Source of the DNA: Defluviicoccus sp.
GTDB lineage: Bacteria > Pseudomonadota > Alphaproteobacteria > MPNO01
Reading direction: 5' to 3'
Assembly (NCBI GenBank): GCA_022823775.1
Contig: JAJEHI010000171.1
Location: 124,001-188,000 of the forward strand
DNA length: 64,000 nt
Shown piece after piece: positions 9,350 through 18,181 of the stretch. Each line of letters starts with the position of its first letter. Position 1 is the stretch's first letter. Both the position numbers and the translations under genes were made by a program. The notes beneath the pieces were generated by a model. It was not told the origin of the DNA. It did not search any database and saw only the letters and a program-made list of their open reading frames with translations.

Positions 9350-11004
9350 TGCGCGGCGGCGGGCCAGGACGGCCGCGGTTCCTCGAGCCCCGGCGGATAG
9401 AGCGAGGCCACCCGCGCGCCGCCGAAGGTCTGCCAGCCGACCAGCTCGTTGGGATCCTCAAGGTGAAGCTCGAAGACGACCTCGCGGGAAGCGTCGCGTT
9501 TCATTTCCCGGATCCTGGTCCAGTAGGGCATGTCGTTGGGGTGCCACTCCTCGCGTTTCCACTCGTTCCAGGTGAGGTCCGTGACGTTGCAGCTCAGGGT
9601 GAGTCGTTCGCGCATCGGCAGACAGATCGAATCGACGATGAGCATGTTGTCGTTGGAAAGGCGGTGGGCATCGCCCATCGCCCACGAAATCACGCGTTCG
9701 GGATCGTCGTCGTCGGAGGATGTCCAGACCTCGCGCACGGTCCGCCGGTCCTCGTCGACCTCGTACTCGACCGCCCGGGCGAAGCACTCGTGCGGAGCCG
9801 CCTGCGGATCGTAGGGCTGCGCGCGGCAGATGCCGTTGTCGTACATCAGGATCGTGCCGTCTTCCGTCACCCGGGGATTGTGCCCGTGATAGTGCCAGCG
9901 CAGCTCGTGTGCCGGCTCCAGCAGCTTCTCCTTCTGCGGGCTCTTCCAGTTCCCGTGGTCGCCGAGGATCCACCGGATATCGCCGGACGCCTTGTCGATC
10001 TTGACGATCGCGTCCTGGTGGCGGAGCGAAACGATCACGCTGTCGTCCGCCGGGTCGTAGGTGATGCCGTTGCCGTGGGTCCAGTCGAGATGGTGCGGGA
10101 AACCGCGGTTGTGCCAGTAGACCTCCAGCAGATGGTAGGACCAGCGATAGACGTCGAGGTGGTCGAACGTGTCCCAGGTCCAGACGATGTCGCCCCCGGG
10201 CGTGAATTCCACGAACCGGTCGCCGACCACCGGCTGCGTCTTGCGCGGCGCGTGGGGGTCGGTCTCGCTGGTGAAGTAGTTCTCGATCGTCCTTGCGTTG
10301 GCGGTCATCGCCAGAAAATTGCCGTTCGGCATCTGGTGCGGCTGGTGGTGCAGGCTTGCCGCCTCGATCGGGATCGCGCCCTCGACGGGTCCGAAGGGCC
10401 GGCCGGACGCGTAGAACATGCGGATCACCCGTCCCGTCATGTCCATCTCGACCGAGCGAAAGTCGACATGGTGGAAGAAGAGGTTGCCATTCGCCAGCTG
10501 GGTCACGCCGGCGATGCGGGCGTCCGACACGTAATACCAGACCACCTCGCCCTCTTCGTCGACGGCCATCAGCATCCCCCAGCGGGTGGTGAAGCGGACC
10601 TGGGCCGGCGTCATGAAGGTCTGGCGGACATTGACCGTCCGCCGCACGCTCAACAGCGTGAACCCGGGCTGCATCTCCGAGGTCCGCGCGACCTTCGTCG
10701 AGATGGTCGGCCACACCGCGCTGTCGGCTGGAAGCGGCGGGGTGCGGTAGGAGAGCGTCACCGGTCCGGCATCGCCGGCGGCAACGGTTATGCGGTGTTC
10801 GGTGTCGGCGCGCATGCCGACGATGGGGAGCCCCTTTTCCGGATCGTGGGACGGGCCGTAAACGACCGAGCGGGTTCGCCGTCCGTCGTCGACGGTGAGC
10901 CTGACGGAAACCGGTTCGTCGGTTGCGAAACGGACCAAGGCGACCAGCGGCACGCGCTCGTTGGGGTTTTTCTCGACGGTCGGCGGCGTCACGAATCCGG
11001 TCAT
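9346..11004 (-). CDS. Arylsulfotransferase (ASST)-like protein
   Basis: The 552-residue protein resembles the arylsulfotransferase (ASST) family, beta-propeller enzymes that move sulfuryl groups between phenolic compounds. Supporting motifs include LHHQPHQMPNGNFLAM, WTHGNGITYDPADDSVIVSL followed by IVKIDKASGDIRWILGDHGN, and a second HEL-rich blade (AHELRWHYHGHNP). No signal peptide is visible, whereas the studied enterobacterial ASSTs are periplasmic. This version may act in the cytoplasm, or may be one of the many ASST-fold proteins of unknown substrate. The ATG at 11004 has a GGAGAG ribosome-binding site. The gene lies downstream of a TctA/TctC transporter reading the same way. Confidence 0.8.
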   Translation of the reverse strand: MTGFVTPPTVEKNPNERVPLVALVRFATDEPVSVRLTVDDGRRTRSVVYGPSHDPEKGLPIVGMRADTEHRITVAAGDAGPVTLSYRTPPLPADSAVWPTISTKVARTSEMQPGFTLLSVRRTVNVRQTFMTPAQVRFTTRWGMLMAVDEEGEVVWYYVSDARIAGVTQLANGNLFFHHVDFRSVEMDMTGRVIRMFYASGRPFGPVEGAIPIEAASLHHQPHQMPNGNFLAMTANARTIENYFTSETDPHAPRKTQPVVGDRFVEFTPGGDIVWTWDTFDHLDVYRWSYHLLEVYWHNRGFPHHLDWTHGNGITYDPADDSVIVSLRHQDAIVKIDKASGDIRWILGDHGNWKSPQKEKLLEPAHELRWHYHGHNPRVTEDGTILMYDNGICRAQPYDPQAAPHECFARAVEYEVDEDRRTVREVWTSSDDDDPERVISWAMGDAHRLSNDNMLIVDSICLPMRERLTLSCNVTDLTWNEWKREEWHPNDMPYWTRIREMKRDASREVVFELHLEDPNELVGWQTFGGARVASLYPPGLEEPRPSWPAAAH

Positions 11005-11038
11005 GCTCGACTCTCTCCGGCCGGCCGGGCGCCCGGCG

Positions 11039-13048
11039 TCACAGGATCAGCCAGTCCGGCAACCAATCGGGCAGACCGGACGCGAACAGCGCGTGGACGG
11101 CCGAATCGTGGAACGTCAGCCGTATGATGCGGTCGTAGAAGCCGACCAGCAGACCCCATACGGCGAGCGCGTAGGCGGCGCAGACCGCCAATCGCATCCG
11201 GCCCCAGATCAGCAGATACGAAAAGACGAATATCGGCAGCGCGATCTTCATCCCGACGACAAGCGTGACCAGGATCGTCGCCCCCAGCCAGGCCAGGAAC
11301 CACGCCGACCGCGCCAGCACCGCCTCCCGCGCCCCCTCGGCGACCGACGCATGTCCGGCGGTCAGGGACGCGCTGTCCCGAAACAAGGCCACCGCCGCAA
11401 GCAGGGCGCCGGGCGCGGCCATGACCAGCGGGAACTGGCCGACTTCGGCCTCCCATCCGGTTGCGGTCCAGGCCGCCGCGGCGAAGGTTCCGAAGAACAG
11501 CAGCGAAACGGGAAACGACATCGCCGGGTTTCTAGCGCGCCCCTCGCCCGCCCGGGGAGCGTCGGCCTGCGCGTTGGACCGGACGGTGCTGCGCGCCGAA
11601 AGGACTATGGTGAGGACCCCCAGCGCCAGCACGATCAGCACGATGGGATTGGCGAGCCAGCCGATTCCGTCATAGGTCTTCATGCTGAGCAGGAAGCGGT
11701 TCTCCACGATGGTCCCGAGGATCAGCCCGAGGATCAGCGGCGGCCGCGCCCAGCCTCCCGCCTTCATCAGATAGCCGACGACACCGAATACGAAGCAGGT
11801 CACCCAGGCCTCGATGCTCGAGAGTCCGCCGAGCCAGGAGCCCATGAACACGAACACGATGACGCCGGGCACCAGGAAATGCCCTGGCACGAAAGCGAGC
11901 CGCGCGACCTGCCGGCTCCACATCATCAGCAGACCGGCGGCGACCACGTTGGCGATCACCAGCATCCACACCATCGAGAAGGTGATGTGAAGCTCCGTCG
12001 TGAGCATGTCGGGGCCGGGCCGGATGTCCTGGAGTATGAGCGCGCTCAGCAGGATCGCGGTGCCGAGGCTGCCGGGGATCGCGAATGCCACGGCGGGGAT
12101 CAGCGCGCCGCCCTTGGTCGCGTTGTTGGCCGCCTCGGGCGCGATCACGCCCCGGATGTCGCCCTCGCCGAAGCGGCTCTTGTCGCGCGCCGACTGAACG
12201 GCGTGGCCGTAGGCGACCCAGTCGACGATGGCGGCGCCGAGCCCCGGCAGCATGCCGACATAGGTTCCGATGGCCGCGCAGCGCGTCGCCAGCCAGCCGT
12301 GCCGGATCGCATCGCGCACGCCGTCCCCGATGCTGCTGTCGGCGTCCTGGTTTCGGGTCTCCCGGGCGATCGCGATGTTACGGGTGGCGAGCTCCATGAG
12401 CTCGGGAATCGCGAAGATGCCGAGCACGACGGGGATCAGCGGCAAGTCGTCGAGGAGATATTCCAGACCGAACGAATAGCGTTCCTCGGCCACGGTCTGC
12501 GCCGCGCCGACGGTCGACAGGAGCAGTCCCATCGCGGCGGCGGCGAGGCCCTTGATCATCGATCCGCCGCTCAGCGCGCCGACCATCGCCAACCCCAGAA
12601 GCGCGAGCGCGAAGATCTCGGGAGAGCCGAAGGCCAGGATCAGCGGCTGGACGATCGGCAGGGAGATCGCCAGCGCGACCGCGCCGAAGACCCCGCCATA
12701 GGCCGAGACCGCGAAGGCGGCGCCGAAGGCGCGCGGCGCCTCGCCCCGCTTGGCAAGCGGGTACCCGTCGAGAATAGTCGCCTGGGAGGCCGCCGTGCCC
12801 GGGATCCCGAGCATGACCGAGGCGATGGTGTCGCTGGTGGTCGTCACGGCGAAGAGCCCGAGCAGCAGCGCGATCGCGCTCAGCGGCTCCATGTCGAAGG
12901 TGAACGGCAGCAGCAGCAGCATCCCGATGATGCCGCCGAGCCCGGGTACCGCTCCGAGCCAGATGCCGATGAATATCCCGAGCCCGAGGAACAGCAGCAC
13001 CTGCAGCTCGAAGATCGAGTCCAGGCCGGTGAGCAGGGCCTCTAGCAT
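11039..13048 (-). CDS. Tripartite tricarboxylate transporter, TctA-TctB fusion
   Basis: TTT transporters import organic acids using a periplasmic binding protein (TctC), a large permease (TctA) and a small one (TctB). Residues 1 to about 500 are TctA-like, with the paired conserved loops GAVPGLGGIIGMLLLLPFTF and TTTSDTIASVMLGIPGTAAS near the N-terminus and TYVGMLPGLGAAIVDWVAYG in the second half. After a polar linker (near residue 500-525) come about four more hydrophobic segments in the arrangement of TctB, so both permeases are on one 669-residue chain. No separate tctB is seen. The tctC gene lies 91 bases upstream. Confidence 0.88.
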   Translation of the reverse strand: MLEALLTGLDSIFELQVLLFLGLGIFIGIWLGAVPGLGGIIGMLLLLPFTFDMEPLSAIALLLGLFAVTTTSDTIASVMLGIPGTAASQATILDGYPLAKRGEAPRAFGAAFAVSAYGGVFGAVALAISLPIVQPLILAFGSPEIFALALLGLAMVGALSGGSMIKGLAAAAMGLLLSTVGAAQTVAEERYSFGLEYLLDDLPLIPVVLGIFAIPELMELATRNIAIARETRNQDADSSIGDGVRDAIRHGWLATRCAAIGTYVGMLPGLGAAIVDWVAYGHAVQSARDKSRFGEGDIRGVIAPEAANNATKGGALIPAVAFAIPGSLGTAILLSALILQDIRPGPDMLTTELHITFSMVWMLVIANVVAAGLLMMWSRQVARLAFVPGHFLVPGVIVFVFMGSWLGGLSSIEAWVTCFVFGVVGYLMKAGGWARPPLILGLILGTIVENRFLLSMKTYDGIGWLANPIVLIVLALGVLTIVLSARSTVRSNAQADAPRAGEGRARNPAMSFPVSLLFFGTFAAAAWTATGWEAEVGQFPLVMAAPGALLAAVALFRDSASLTAGHASVAEGAREAVLARSAWFLAWLGATILVTLVVGMKIALPIFVFSYLLIWGRMRLAVCAAYALAVWGLLVGFYDRIIRLTFHDSAVHALFASGLPDWLPDWLIL

Positions 13049-13139
13049 GCGCTACCCTGGCGGGGCGGCCGGATGCCGGGGGTTCCTGTCGCCCGGCACC
13101 CGGTCGGACCCGCCCAGCGGAGGAGCGGAATTCCGCCGA

Positions 13140-14210
13140 TCAGCGGATGATCGACTTGAGGTAGGCCTTCGCCTCGTCACCGATATCGGTGTAGCCGCTG
13201 AGCAGAGCGCCGGCCTTTTCTCCGGCGAGCCAGAACGGTTCCGACTTCGTCGCCTTGCTGAAATTCGCCACCGTCCGCTTGTCGGCCCAGTTCGCCGCGT
13301 AGGCCTTGCGCATCGCCGCCACCACGCCGTCGGGGGTGCCGGGCGGCAGCATCATCCACATGGCCCAGACCTGGTGCGCGGCGAACCACTTGTAGGCCTC
13401 GAACATCGGCCCCGACGGCGCCTTGCCCTTCGCCTTCTTGTAGAACGCCACGAAGTTCGGCACGTCGCCGAACGACTTGCCGTGGTCTTCCGGCGTGTCG
13501 GAGCCGAGCGGGAACGCCGAGTGGTAGAACAGATCGACCGCGGTCCCCTTCTTCACCAGGTCGTTCTTGTAGAACACCCAGTAGCCGATATCGCCGGTCG
13601 AGATCGCCTGGATCTCGTTCTGCATCAGCCCCGCCTTCAGCTTCGGCTGGTTCTTGTAGCCGATGGCGAAACGGTAGGGGATGCCCAGCATGTCGAAGGA
13701 AAAGCGCGAAAACAGGCCGAGCGCGCCGCCGGGTATGCGGGCGCCGACGTTGAAGTTCTTGGCCTTGACGATGTCGTCCCGGCTCTTGAGGCCGCCGGCG
13801 AGGTCCGACCGTACCACGGTCACGAAGTTGACGCCGATGACGCCGACCGGGTTGAACTCCGCCGGGACGTACTTGACGCCCTTCAGGCCGAACAGAAGGC
13901 CGGGGAAGTTCATCGGCCCCCACAGCATCTGGGTGCCGTCCTTCTTGGCCCGGTTGAAGACGAAGTTGATTCCCTTCTGTCCGCCGCCGCCGACGATGTT
14001 CCTGACCTTGATGCTGGGCTTGCCCGGGATATGGTCGCTGAACGTCTTGGCGAAGCGCTGCGCCTGCCGGCTCAGCCCGCCCCCGGCGCCCGCCGGCACG
14101 ATCAATTCGATGGTCTTGCCGGAAAAGTCCTGCGCGCCCGCGGGCATACCGCCGATCGCCAATCCGAGGCCGGCCAGACCGGCGAGCAACAGCGTCGAAC
14201 CCTTGTGCAT
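13140..14210 (-). CDS. TctC-family periplasmic substrate-binding protein
   Basis: The extracytoplasmic solute receptor of the adjacent tripartite tricarboxylate transporter, 356 residues. A signal peptide covers about residues 1-26 (MHKGSTLLLAGLAGLGLA..., ending AGA|QDF). The mature protein begins FSGKTIELIVPAGAGGGLSR, a Bug/TctC-type beta-strand and glycine loop, followed by VRNIVGGGGQKGINF. Ligand is unknown; known relatives bind citrate and other carboxylates. It is the first gene of the operon and is divergent from the VTT-domain gene across a 276-base gap. Confidence 0.9.
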   Translation of the reverse strand: MHKGSTLLLAGLAGLGLAIGGMPAGAQDFSGKTIELIVPAGAGGGLSRQAQRFAKTFSDHIPGKPSIKVRNIVGGGGQKGINFVFNRAKKDGTQMLWGPMNFPGLLFGLKGVKYVPAEFNPVGVIGVNFVTVVRSDLAGGLKSRDDIVKAKNFNVGARIPGGALGLFSRFSFDMLGIPYRFAIGYKNQPKLKAGLMQNEIQAISTGDIGYWVFYKNDLVKKGTAVDLFYHSAFPLGSDTPEDHGKSFGDVPNFVAFYKKAKGKAPSGPMFEAYKWFAAHQVWAMWMMLPPGTPDGVVAAMRKAYAANWADKRTVANFSKATKSEPFWLAGEKAGALLSGYTDIGDEAKAYLKSIIR

Positions 14211-14486
14211 TCTTCCGCTCCCTGTTCCGTAGCGGGCGAACCGTAGAAGGGGCGCATCGGCAGATCAAGCCGGCTCGACCCACGGGATACCGGCGCGGGC
14301 CCGCCGGTCCGGCGCCACAAGCCGCTTTGCGGGCGGACCGGCGACGGTTATGGTCCGGGCGCATTCAAAGGCGCCCGAACACCCGACAATCGACGCAATT
14401 CGGCCTCCGGAGAGCGAGAAGGGTCTCGCAAGACACGCTTCCGGACCATACATCAGGATTGCGAGGCCAGCGCGAGGTTCCCGCCG

Positions 14487-15221
14487 ATGTCCGACACCGA
14501 AACCCCCTCCGGCGGCCTTAACGTCAAGCGTCTGCTGCCGATCGCCGTCCTGGTGGCGGGCCTGGTCGCGTTCTTCGCTTTCGATCTCGACCGGTTCGTC
14601 ACCCTCGACGCGCTCAAGACCCACCGCGTGGCGCTGCAGGGATGGGTCGACTCCCAGGGTATCGTCGCCTGGCTCGTCTACGCGGCGATTTACATGGCGG
14701 CGGTCGCGTTCTCGATCCCGGGCGGCGCGGTGCTCACCATCGCCGGCGGCTTCATGTTCGGTCCCTTCGTCGCCACCGGCGTGGTGGTCGTCGGCGCGAC
14801 CTGCGGCGCGACGCTGCTGTTCCTCGCCGCGCGCTACGCCTTCGCCGATTACCTGCGCCGGAAGACGGGCGGCGCCATGCGGCGGATGGAGGCAGGGTTC
14901 AACGAGAACCCGGTGAGCTACATGCTCGTCCTCCGCCTGGTTCCGCTGTTCCCGTTTTGGCTGGTCAACCTGGTGCCGGCCTTTCTCGGCGTAAAGCTCA
15001 GGACCTATTTCCTGAGCACGCTGCTAGGCATCATCCCGGGAACGTTCGTCTACGCCCTGGTCGGCGACGGGGCCGGGGCGGTCCTGGACGCGGGCGGCGA
15101 TCTCGACCTCGGGATCATTTTCGAGCCGCGCTTTCTCGCGCCGATCGTCGGGCTCGCGCTGCTCGCCTGCATCCCGATCGTCTACAAGCGTATCCAGGCG
15201 CGGCGCGGCGCAAAGCGATGA
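14487..15221 (+). CDS. TVP38/TMEM64-family (VTT domain) membrane protein
   Basis: A 244-residue inner-membrane protein with a VTT (DedA-like) domain. It shows an N-terminal membrane segment, the conserved SIPGGAVLTIAGGFMFG re-entrant region near residue 70, the motif VLRLVPLFPFWLVNLVPAF, and TYFLSTLLGIIPGTFVYALVGDG, followed by a last membrane helix. Related proteins are linked to lipid scrambling or metal/selenite transport, but the role is unproven. The stop overlaps the start of the next gene (ATGA, 15218-15221), indicating they work together; this pairing with a pyridine-nucleotide disulfide reductase is recurrent in proteobacteria. Confidence 0.88.
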   Translation: MSDTETPSGGLNVKRLLPIAVLVAGLVAFFAFDLDRFVTLDALKTHRVALQGWVDSQGIVAWLVYAAIYMAAVAFSIPGGAVLTIAGGFMFGPFVATGVVVVGATCGATLLFLAARYAFADYLRRKTGGAMRRMEAGFNENPVSYMLVLRLVPLFPFWLVNLVPAFLGVKLRTYFLSTLLGIIPGTFVYALVGDGAGAVLDAGGDLDLGIIFEPRFLAPIVGLALLACIPIVYKRIQARRGAKR

Positions 15222-16639
15222 AGAAGCACCGCGTCGATCTCTGCGTGATCGGCGCCGGTTCCGGCGGGCTCAGCATCGCCGCCGGTGCCTCCCAGATGGG
15301 CGCCTCGGTGGTTCTGGTCGAGCGCGACCGGATGGGGGGCGATTGCCTCAATGTCGGCTGCGTCCCGTCGAAGGCCCTGATCGCGGCCGCGGGCGCCGCC
15401 GAGGCCGCACGGGGCGCCGGCAGGTTCGGCATCCGCCTCGCCCCGCCGGAGGTCGATTTCGCCGCGGTCCACGACCACGTCCACGGCACGATCGCCGCGA
15501 TCGCTCCGCACGATTCGGTGGAGCGCTTCGAAGCGCTCGGGGTGACGGTGATCCAGGAGCATGGGCGCTTCACGGGCCCCCGGACGGTGACGGCGGGCGA
15601 CCACGAGATCGAAGCGCGGCGCTTCGTCATCGCCACCGGCTCGAGACCGGCGGCGCCGCCGATCCCGGGGCTGGAAGACGTTCCCTATCTCACCAACGAA
15701 ACCGTCTTCGAACGGACCGACCTCCCCTCCCCCCTGATCGTCATCGGCGGCGGCCCTATCGGGCTCGAACTCGCCCAGGCGCATCGCCGCCTCGGCGCCG
15801 AGGTGACGGTGCTCGAAATGTTCGCGGCCCTCGGCAAGGACGATCCGGAGCTCGCGGAGATCGTCACCGCGCGGCTTCGCAAGGAGGGCGTCGCGCTGCG
15901 CGAAGGGGTAGGGGTTACGAGAGTTGCCGCGACCGACGCCGGCGTCGAGGTGGAGATCGAGGACAACGGCAGGACCGAGACGCTTGCCGCGGCCCACCTG
16001 CTGGTCGCCGCGGGCCGCCGCCCGAATATCGACGACCTCGGGCTCGAATCCGCGGGGATCGGGCGCAGCCAGGCGGGGCTGGCGGTGGACGACAGGCTGA
16101 GAACCACCAACCGGCGCGTCTACGCGGTGGGCGACGCGGCGGGCAAGTACCAGTTCACCCACGTCGCCTCGTATCACGCGGGCATCGTCATCCGTAACGC
16201 GCTGTTCCGTCTGCCGGCGAAGATCGACGACCGCGCCGTCCCCTGGGTGACCTACACCGATCCCGAGCTCGCCCATGTCGGGATGACCGAGGCGGTTGCG
16301 CGCGAGCGCGTCGGCGAAATCCGCGTGCTCCGCTTTCCCTTCGCGGAGAACGACCGCGCCTGGGCGGAGCGCGCGACGGACGGCTTCGTCAAGGTCGTCA
16401 CGTCGAAGAAGGGCGCGGTGCTGGGCGCCAGCATCGTCGGCGCCCATGCGGGCGAGCTGATCCAGACCTGGATACTGCCGGTGGCGAAGGCCATGCACGT
16501 CAAGCACGTCGCCGGGCTGATCCTGCCCTATCCGACGCTGGGCGAGGCGAACAAGCGGGCCGCGGGCTCGTTCTTCGCGCCCACCCTGTTCGGACCGCGG
16601 GTGAAGCGCGTCGTGCGCCTGCTCGCCCGGCTCGGATGA
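15218..16639 (+). CDS. FAD-dependent disulfide reductase (mercuric/dihydrolipoamide reductase-like)
   Basis: A 473-residue class I pyridine-nucleotide disulfide oxidoreductase. The FAD motif is DLCVIGAGSGGLSIAAGAS, the redox-active pair is in GGDCLNVGCVPSKAL, the NAD(P) motif is IVIGGGPIGLELAQ, and YAVGDAAGKYQFTHVA is the second FAD signature. The C-terminal dimerisation domain carries the LPYPTLGEANKRA segment; the typical HxxxxE active-site pair is replaced here by PYPTLGE, as in the subgroup coupled to VTT-domain proteins. No HMA domain or C-terminal vicinal cysteines are present, so true mercuric reductase activity is unlikely. Substrate unknown. Confidence 0.88.
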   Translation: MKKHRVDLCVIGAGSGGLSIAAGASQMGASVVLVERDRMGGDCLNVGCVPSKALIAAAGAAEAARGAGRFGIRLAPPEVDFAAVHDHVHGTIAAIAPHDSVERFEALGVTVIQEHGRFTGPRTVTAGDHEIEARRFVIATGSRPAAPPIPGLEDVPYLTNETVFERTDLPSPLIVIGGGPIGLELAQAHRRLGAEVTVLEMFAALGKDDPELAEIVTARLRKEGVALREGVGVTRVAATDAGVEVEIEDNGRTETLAAAHLLVAAGRRPNIDDLGLESAGIGRSQAGLAVDDRLRTTNRRVYAVGDAAGKYQFTHVASYHAGIVIRNALFRLPAKIDDRAVPWVTYTDPELAHVGMTEAVARERVGEIRVLRFPFAENDRAWAERATDGFVKVVTSKKGAVLGASIVGAHAGELIQTWILPVAKAMHVKHVAGLILPYPTLGEANKRAAGSFFAPTLFGPRVKRVVRLLARLG

Positions 16640-16735
16640 CCCCGGGCGACGGCGCGATCGCGGCCTTCCACGCCGGGCCGCCCCTCGCGATCCGGAGCGA
16701 TTTTACCGGCGTCCGGAGTGGCGTATAGTCCGACC

Positions 16736-18142
16736 ATGCCCGCGCCCAAAGGTGGTCGTTTCAGCCTGCTGACAGGGCTATCGGCGCGCTTGCTCGTGCT
16801 GACGATTTTTTTCGTGATGCTGAGCGAGGTGTTCATCTACGCGCCGTCGATCGGGCGCTACCGCCTGGTCTACATGCAGGAGAGCATTGCCTCGGCGCAT
16901 CTCGCCTCGCTGGCGCTCGCCGCCGAGACCCAAGGATCGGTGTCCAAGCAATTGACAGCCGAGCTGTTGAGCCACGCGGGCTCGCACCGCATCGTCTGTA
17001 CCGGCTCCTCCGACATGACGACGCTCATCGGCGAAGCCGCGCCCGTGATCGAGGCCACGTACGACCTGCGCCAGGCGTCCTTTTTCCCGCTGATCTGGGA
17101 AGCCTTCATGGTGCTGGGCCGGAGCGAGAACCGGATGATCGAGGTCGTCGCGCCGGCTCCCATGTCGCCCGAGATAACGATCCGGACCGTGATCGACGAA
17201 GCGCCGATGCGGCAGGAGATGTTCGACTATTCCGAACGCATCCTGTTCCTTTCGATCATTATCTCGCTGGTCACGGCCACGCTGGTCTATATCAGCCTTC
17301 ATCTCCTCTTCGTCCGGCCGATGCTGGGCATCACCGAGAGCATGATCGCCTTCCGGGCCAATCCGGAGGACGCCCGGCACGCGGTCGCGCCGGGCTCGAG
17401 AACCGACGAGATCGGACGGGCGCGCCGCGAACTGGGGGAGATGCAGCGCGCGCTGCGCCATGCGCTGCAGCAGCGATCGCGCCTCGCCGCTCTCGGGACC
17501 GCGGTCACCAAGATCAACCACGATCTCCGCAACATCCTGGCGAGCGCGCAGCTGGTGTCCGACCATATCCGTGTCAGCCCCGATCCGCGGGTGCGCAAGA
17601 TCGCACCGACGCTGCTGGGCGCGCTGGACCGGGCGATCAAGCTGTGCAGCCAGACCCTGGCCTTCGCGCATGACGGGGAGCTGCCCCCGTCCTATTCGCG
17701 GTTCGACCTGCGCGCGCTGGTCGAGGAAGTTGTCGGCGATTTGGCCGAAACCCGGCCGGACGCGGCGCGCTTCGTCTGTCGGGTCCCTGAAGATTTCACC
17801 GTCGAAGCGGACCGCGATCAGCTCGGCCGCGTGCTGACCAACCTGACCCTCAACGCGTATCAGGCGAGCGCGCGGACCGTCCGCGTGGGTGCCTCGCTGG
17901 CGAACGACACGGTGACGATCGAGATCGCCGACGACGGGCCGGGCCTCGCGGAACCCGCCCGCGAGCGCTTGTTCGAACCTTTCTCCGGGTCGAGCCGGAC
18001 CGGGGGTACCGGGCTCGGCCTGTCGATCGCGCGCGACCTGATGCGGGGCCACGGCGGGGACGTGCGGCTGGCCGAGACGGGAGAGGCGGGAACCGTCTTC
18101 GAGATAGTGCTGCCCGCGGAGGAAACGCGTCCGACGGGTTAG
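16736..18142 (+). CDS. Membrane sensor histidine kinase
   Basis: A 468-residue sensor kinase. Two membrane segments (near residues 17-34 and 165-190) enclose a periplasmic sensing region with no recognised domain. A HAMP-like stretch follows, then the dimerisation box with the phospho-acceptor His in KINHDLRNILASAQ, and the ATP-binding domain with N-box NLTLNAYQAS, G1 DDGPGL and G2 GGTGLGLSIARDLM. No response-regulator gene is adjacent, so the partner is unknown. The ATG at 16736 is preferred; an in-frame GTG at 16718 with a close GGAG would add six residues. Confidence 0.9.
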   Translation: MPAPKGGRFSLLTGLSARLLVLTIFFVMLSEVFIYAPSIGRYRLVYMQESIASAHLASLALAAETQGSVSKQLTAELLSHAGSHRIVCTGSSDMTTLIGEAAPVIEATYDLRQASFFPLIWEAFMVLGRSENRMIEVVAPAPMSPEITIRTVIDEAPMRQEMFDYSERILFLSIIISLVTATLVYISLHLLFVRPMLGITESMIAFRANPEDARHAVAPGSRTDEIGRARRELGEMQRALRHALQQRSRLAALGTAVTKINHDLRNILASAQLVSDHIRVSPDPRVRKIAPTLLGALDRAIKLCSQTLAFAHDGELPPSYSRFDLRALVEEVVGDLAETRPDAARFVCRVPEDFTVEADRDQLGRVLTNLTLNAYQASARTVRVGASLANDTVTIEIADDGPGLAEPARERLFEPFSGSSRTGGTGLGLSIARDLMRGHGGDVRLAETGEAGTVFEIVLPAEETRPTG

Positions 18143-18181
18143 CGCGGCGGCCGGGCTCGACCGCTCGACGCCGGGGACAGG

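Noticed and set aside
15218..16639. True mercuric reductase
   Set aside because: No HMA domain, no C-terminal Cys-Cys pair and no mer genes nearby.
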